A DNA stretch of 46,438 bases from Opitutales bacterium (GTDB lineage Bacteria > Verrucomicrobiota > Verrucomicrobiia > Opitutales > Oceanipulchritudinaceae), in NCBI GenBank assembly GCA_016928295.1, contig JAFGLA010000025.1, forward strand, positions 1 to 46,438, read 5' to 3'. Every line of letters begins with the position of its first letter. The stretch's first letter is position 1. A program made the position numbers and the translations under genes. Under the pieces are notes generated by a model. It was not told the origin of the DNA and did no database searches. It saw only the letters and a program-made list of their open reading frames with translations. Below, piece after piece: positions 42,825-46,438 of this stretch.

Positions 42825-43862
42825 ATGTCCGCAAAAGTCTATACTGACAAAGACGCCGATCTTGGCGTTCTCTCCGGCAAAACGATCGCAGTTCTCGGCT
42901 TTGGCAGCCAGGGCCACGCCCACGCGCTGAACCTGAAGGAAAGCGGCTGCAAGGTCATCATCGGCCTTTACGAAGGCAGCAAATCCATCCCCGTGGCCAA
43001 GGATCTCGGCTTCGAGGTGTTCCCCACGGCGGAAGCTGTGAAAAAGGCGGACATCATCATGGTCTCCCTGCCCGACATGAAGCAGAAGGCCGTGTATGAA
43101 AAGGACATCGCCCCCAACCTCAAGAGCGGCGACACGCTCGTGTTCCTGCACGGGCTGAACATCCACTTCAAGCTCATCGTCCCGCAGAAGGACATCGACG
43201 TGATCATGGTCGCCCCCAAGGGCCCCGGTCACACCGTGCGCAGCCAGTTCAAGGAAGGCAAGGGCGTTCCCGCCCTCATCGCCATCCATCAGGGCGGCGA
43301 CAAGGCCCGCGCAATCGCGCTTGCCTGGTCCAAGGGCATCGGCGGCACCCGTGGCGGCGTCATCGAGACATCCTTCAAGGAAGAGACCGAAACTGACCTC
43401 TTCGGCGAACAGGCCGTGCTTTGCGGCGGCGTCTCCGCCCTCATCAAGGCCGGTTTCGAAACCCTCGTCGAGGCAGGCTACCAGCCCGAAATGGCCTACT
43501 TTGAATGCTGCCACGAGATGAAGCTCATCGTTGACCTCATCAACCAGAGCGGCCTCTCGGGAATGCGCTTCTCCATCTCCGACACAGCCGAATGGGGCGA
43601 CTACGTGTCCGGCCCCCGCATTGTGACCGCCGAGAGCAAGAAGGCCATGAAGCAGGTTCTTACCGAGATTCAGGACGGCACCTTCGTAAATCGCTGGGTC
43701 GCCGAGCACGAAGCCGGTTACCCGGAGTTCATGAAGTTCCGCGCCAGCGAAGCCGAGCACCAGATCGAAAAGGTCGGCGCGGAGCTGCGCAGCCTCATGC
43801 CCTGGATCCAGAAGCGCAAGGTTGACAAGAACAACAGCGCACAGGCGTCCTACATAGCCTAA
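42825..43862 (+). CDS. ilvC: Ketol-acid reductoisomerase
   Basis: A 345-residue class I KARI that converts acetolactate to dihydroxyisovalerate using a nicotinamide cofactor and magnesium. The Rossmann glycine loop is GFGSQG (25-30) within [17 protein letters not shown]. The catalytic acid cluster lies in [13 protein letters not shown]. The knotted C-terminal domain runs from about residue 185. The length fits the short class. It follows ilvH by 6 bp and is co-transcribed with it. Cofactor preference depends on the loop after strand 2 (LYEGSKS, near 48-54), which I cannot assign safely. Confidence 0.97.
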   Translation: MSAKVYTDKDADLGVLSGKTIAVLGFGSQGHAHALNLKESGCKVIIGLYEGSKSIPVAKDLGFEVFPTAEAVKKADIIMVSLPDMKQKAVYEKDIAPNLKSGDTLVFLHGLNIHFKLIVPQKDIDVIMVAPKGPGHTVRSQFKEGKGVPALIAIHQGGDKARAIALAWSKGIGGTRGGVIETSFKEETETDLFGEQAVLCGGVSALIKAGFETLVEAGYQPEMAYFECCHEMKLIVDLINQSGLSGMRFSISDTAEWGDYVSGPRIVTAESKKAMKQVLTEIQDGTFVNRWVAEHEAGYPEFMKFRASEAEHQIEKVGAELRSLMPWIQKRKVDKNNSAQASYIA

Positions 43863-43891
43863 TAAGCTAAGCAGGTTAAACACTTGTATTG

Positions 43892-43923
43892 CAAAGGCGC
43901 GGGGTGCAAATCCCGCGCCTTTG
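43892..43923 (+). terminator. Hairpin after ilvC, terminator-like
   Basis: A perfect 12-bp stem (43892-43903 with 43912-43923) and an 8-nt loop, 30 nt past the ilvC stop. No T run follows, so termination may need Rho. Confidence 0.6.
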
Positions 43924-43979
43924 TCGTAAAGAAAGCCTGACACTTTTCCCAATACGACTACTCTCGGAAACGCTTTCCA

Positions 43980-44834
43980 ATGACCGGCGGCACAATCACA
44001 ATAGCAACGCGCGGCAGCGCCCTCGCCCTTGCGCAAGTCGCGTTGACCCGAACGCTTCTACAAAGCGCGTTGCCTCACTGCGCGCTCGAAACGCTGGTTC
44101 TTTCCACAACCGGCGACCGCCAGACACAGTGGAAGCTCCACGAACACGGCGGCAGGGGCCTGTTCACCAAAGAACTCGAAGAAGCCCTGCTCGAAAGCCG
44201 TGCGAACATTGCCGTTCACAGCGCCAAAGACATGTCAACGGAGCTGCCCGAGGGGCTGGCAATCGCCGGTTACCTGCCAAGAGCCGACGCGCGAGACGTA
44301 CTCGTCCGCCGTGAAAGCAGCCCCTGCCCCACCCTTATAGCCAGCGGCAGCCCGCGAAGGCGCGAACAAGGCGCAAAGCTCTGGCCCGAAGCGAAGTGGA
44401 CCGAACTGCGCGGCAACGTGGAAACGCGCCTGCGAAAAATTGCCCAAGGACAGGCCGACGCCACAATACTGGCCGCGGCGGGCCTCGCCCGACTTGGCAT
44501 AAGCGCATATGAAGGGCTGGTCTTTGAACACATTTGTACAGGCGACATGATTCCAGCCGCCGGACAAGCCGCAATCGCCATCGAATGCCGCGTGCAAGAC
44601 CTGGCCCTTTACGAAGCCCTGCTGGATAAGAAGACCACGTTTGCGGTCTCGCTCGAAAGGGCGCTGCTGAAAAGCCTCGGCGGGGGCTGCCACAGCGCCG
44701 TGGCTGCGTTTTTCGACGGCGAACTCATTCACGCCCACCTGCCCGGGGGCAAGGTCTGGAAAGCACCCATTTGCTCCCAAACCATCCCCGAGGCCCTGCT
44801 GGAACTCGAAAACCTCGCCAAAAGTATAATTTAG
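43980..44834 (+). CDS. hemC: Porphobilinogen deaminase (hydroxymethylbilane synthase)
   Basis: A 284-residue enzyme that links four porphobilinogens into hydroxymethylbilane on the way to haem. The N-terminal ATRGSALALAQ, the catalytic stretch VHSAKDMSTELP and SGSPRRREQ are in order. The dipyrromethane cofactor attaches to Cys237 in LGGGCHSAVAAF. The third domain after this Cys has only 47 residues, against about 70 in E. coli HemC (313 residues), so it is shortened; this is known in some lineages. hemD follows after 69 bp. No ribosome site is obvious. Confidence 0.95.
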   Translation: MTGGTITIATRGSALALAQVALTRTLLQSALPHCALETLVLSTTGDRQTQWKLHEHGGRGLFTKELEEALLESRANIAVHSAKDMSTELPEGLAIAGYLPRADARDVLVRRESSPCPTLIASGSPRRREQGAKLWPEAKWTELRGNVETRLRKIAQGQADATILAAAGLARLGISAYEGLVFEHICTGDMIPAAGQAAIAIECRVQDLALYEALLDKKTTFAVSLERALLKSLGGGCHSAVAAFFDGELIHAHLPGGKVWKAPICSQTIPEALLELENLAKSII

Positions 44835-44903
44835 CGCATCTTTGCGACTCTTGTGCAAAGCACGTAATTGAGCGCGCTCCATACATTCACACACTTTTCA
44901 GTC

Positions 44904-45698
44904 ATGAGCACGAAAAAGAACCAGCCCCTCGAAGGACGCAAAATCGTTGTCACCCGCGCCGCGGACCAAAGCGGCAGCCTCGTGGAACTGCTCGCCGCAG
45001 AAGGCGCTGAAGTAATCGAGCTGCCCCTCATCCAAACGCGCTGCACCGGCCCCACGCTCGACACTCAGGAAGCCTTCAAGGAGCTGTGGACCTACGAATG
45101 GCTCATCTTCACAAGCCCGAACGGCGTGCGCTACTTCTTTGAACTGTTCTTCAAGACCTTTGACGACATCCGCTCCCTTGGCGGGGCACACATAGCCGCC
45201 GTGGGCAACGGGACTGCCGAGGCGCTGCGCAAGTTCTACATAAAGGCGGAGCTTATCCCCGAAGTGCAGACCAGCGAAGGACTCGCCGAAGCCCTTACCA
45301 GGGAACAGACGCTCGACAACCTGAACATCCTCATCGTGACAGGCAATCAGGCGAGCGAAGAACTCTCTGCCAGCCTCGAAGCGGCTCTGGCGATAGTGGA
45401 CAAGGTGCAGTTCTACTCCACCGAGCGAAACGACATTTCAAAGCACCCCTCCGCGGCCCGCTTCCGCAGCGAAGGCGCGGACGCCATAGTTTTCGCCAGC
45501 GGATCGGCGGTAGAGAGCTTTGTCGCGCAGGCAAAAGACCTGAAGACAGAAGCCAACGCCCGCCGCCCGCAAGCATGCAGCATCGGCCCCGTCACGACGG
45601 AAATCATGAAAAAATACGGCATCCCCGTGGACATCAGCGCGGCCAAGCCCACGCCTTCCGATATTGTGAAAGCCCTCTGCAAACACTTCGCGAAGTAG
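44904..45698 (+). CDS. hemD: Uroporphyrinogen-III synthase
   Basis: A 264-residue HemD that cyclises hydroxymethylbilane with inversion of ring D. Families of HemD diverge strongly, but GRKIVVTRAADQ, the LIQTRC loop, WLIFTSPNGVRYFF, AAVGNGTAEAL and IVFASGSAVESF follow the standard two-domain order. Unlike many relatives it is not fused to a methyltransferase (CobA). It lies 69 bp after hemC, so the two consecutive steps are probably co-transcribed. The ATG at 44904 is preferred to an in-frame upstream ATG at 44868 because it is closer to the family start. Confidence 0.9.
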   Translation: MSTKKNQPLEGRKIVVTRAADQSGSLVELLAAEGAEVIELPLIQTRCTGPTLDTQEAFKELWTYEWLIFTSPNGVRYFFELFFKTFDDIRSLGGAHIAAVGNGTAEALRKFYIKAELIPEVQTSEGLAEALTREQTLDNLNILIVTGNQASEELSASLEAALAIVDKVQFYSTERNDISKHPSAARFRSEGADAIVFASGSAVESFVAQAKDLKTEANARRPQACSIGPVTTEIMKKYGIPVDISAAKPTPSDIVKALCKHFAK

Positions 45699-45777
45699 CG
45701 TCTGCAACACATATGTAAAAAGGGCTGCGCCAATGGAGCTATCTTGCACTGTCCTGTACATGCATTAGCATAAACAC

Positions 45778-46419
45778 ATGCATACCAAGGTGAAAATATG
45801 CGGTCTGACAAGGTCAGAGGACGCGCGGGCTGCAACAAGGCTTGGCGCTGATTACCTTGGCGTCATCATGTATGCCAAGTCCCCCCGCTGCGTTCAGGAT
45901 GAAGACCTTGAGGATTTGCTTTTCTTCATACCCGACGGGCGCAGGGTGATGGTGGATGTGGCCATTGATTGCGACGTTCTGCGCAGCAGGCTGGATCTTG
46001 GCTTTGACTATTACCAGATTCACTTCGACCCATCGAGCACTCAGCTTGAAACAGTGCGCACCTGGTCGGAAATAGTCACCCCCAGCCGTCTATGGCTCGC
46101 CCCGCGCCTGAAGCCGGAAGAGAGCTTCCCCGAACAGCTTCTGCCATTTGCAACCACTTTTCTAATAGACGCCTACAAAGAGGGCGCGTATGGCGGAACG
46201 GGCGTCAAGGGAGACTGGAGCTTCTTCAAAAAGCTCAAGGGCATATGCAAGGACAAGCGCCTTATTCTGGCCGGTGGGCTGAATCCCGGGAACGCGCAGG
46301 ACGCCTTGACAGCAACAGAGGCCGAAGTCTTGGACTTTAACAGCGGCGTCGAAACAGCGCCGGGCTTAAAAGACCTGAGCAAAATGACCGCGGTAATTAA
46401 GACCGTTCACGCGCAATAG
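45778..46419 (+). CDS. trpF: Phosphoribosylanthranilate isomerase
   Basis: A 213-residue TIM-barrel isomerase of tryptophan biosynthesis. It shows KICGLTRSEDA at the N-terminus (Cys9, the catalytic base), GADYLGVI, the phosphate-binding YGGTGVKGDW and LAGGLNPGN, and DFNSGVETAPGLKD near the C-terminus. The second catalytic residue, the Asp on a later strand, fits FLIDAYKEG near 131. It is separate from any other trp gene; trpA/B/C/D/E are not in the window. It follows hemD by 79 bp on the same strand, and only 19 bases remain after it. Confidence 0.96.
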   Translation: MHTKVKICGLTRSEDARAATRLGADYLGVIMYAKSPRCVQDEDLEDLLFFIPDGRRVMVDVAIDCDVLRSRLDLGFDYYQIHFDPSSTQLETVRTWSEIVTPSRLWLAPRLKPEESFPEQLLPFATTFLIDAYKEGAYGGTGVKGDWSFFKKLKGICKDKRLILAGGLNPGNAQDALTATEAEVLDFNSGVETAPGLKDLSKMTAVIKTVHAQ

Positions 46420-46438
46420 CGGCCTGCATCCCCCCCCC

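Noticed and set aside
42819-44036. A 405-codon minus-strand frame across ilvC and the start of hemC
   Set aside because: It is antisense to ilvC; long shadows are expected at this GC content.
46431-46438. A run of eight C at the window end
   Set aside because: Too short to interpret; may be a sequence-end or assembly artefact.
1-46438. CRISPR array, prophage or complete insertion sequence
   Set aside because: No regularly spaced repeats, no phage structural genes and no transposase or integrase motifs were seen.

Overview
The window is an ordinary-looking chromosomal segment of a Gram-negative bacterium with moderately high GC content. The best guess is Verrucomicrobiota, probably Opitutae (Puniceicoccales/Opitutales-like). 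This is an inference from several signs: a DUF3450/TtpC/ExbB/ExbD/TonB/TPR operon, Kdo transferase WaaA and a FadL porin (outer membrane with lipopolysaccharide), a tryptophan-rich N-terminal module on a secreted hydrolase of a kind I recall from Opitutae surface proteins, a small L33, and frequent genes without a clear Shine-Dalgarno sequence. There is no phage, CRISPR array, rRNA or complete transposon. Three tRNAs are present: Arg(CCT), Gly(TCC) and Val(TAC).

Layout. 1-3.5 kb: the start of murA, a DJ-1/PfpI protein, clpP, and a secreted GH5 glycosidase with a BACON-like C-terminus. A 166-bp palindromic, TA-flanked, MITE-like element sits just upstream of the glycosidase. 3.5-6.8 kb: orphan cheW, feoB without feoA, tRNA-Arg. 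7.4-13.1 kb: a six-gene TonB-energising operon. 13.3-16.2 kb: valS. 16.2-17.4 kb: small orphan genes (Gly/Arg-rich lipoprotein, a fragment resembling the C-terminus of M1 peptidases, a monohaem cytochrome c lipoprotein). 17.3-22.9 kb: M16 peptidase, waaA, an anchored helical protein. 23.0-27.2 kb: potABCD polyamine transporter behind a leader that could form mutually exclusive hairpins. 27.3-31.1 kb: LysM protein, CBS/DRTGG pyrophosphatase, rpmG, SPFH protein. 31.2-33.5 kb (minus): pabA/trpG, nrdR, polysaccharide deacetylase, unknown gene. 33.6-37.7 kb: tgt, a coiled-coil plus HTH protein, recD2. 37.9-39.8 kb: tRNA-Gly and an AT-richer secreted beta-lactamase-fold hydrolase. 39.8-46.4 kb: a Cys-rich small protein, FadL porin, tRNA-Val, ilvH-ilvC, hemC, hemD, trpF.

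How they fit together. The TonB operon energises outer-membrane receptors for iron complexes or glycans. FeoB brings ferrous iron across the inner membrane, and hemC/hemD use part of that metabolic flow for haem, which the cytochrome c lipoprotein needs. ilvHC, trpF and pabA/trpG are parts of amino-acid and folate pathways whose other genes lie elsewhere. PotABCD imports polyamines.

No single locus is clearly a new system. The points most worth a second look are the MITE-like palindrome, the potA leader, a Tgt lacking two of its three zinc cysteines, a cytochrome c lacking the expected Met ligand, a 16-codon leader ORF with stop/start overlap before the Cys-rich gene, and several uncharacterised small proteins.
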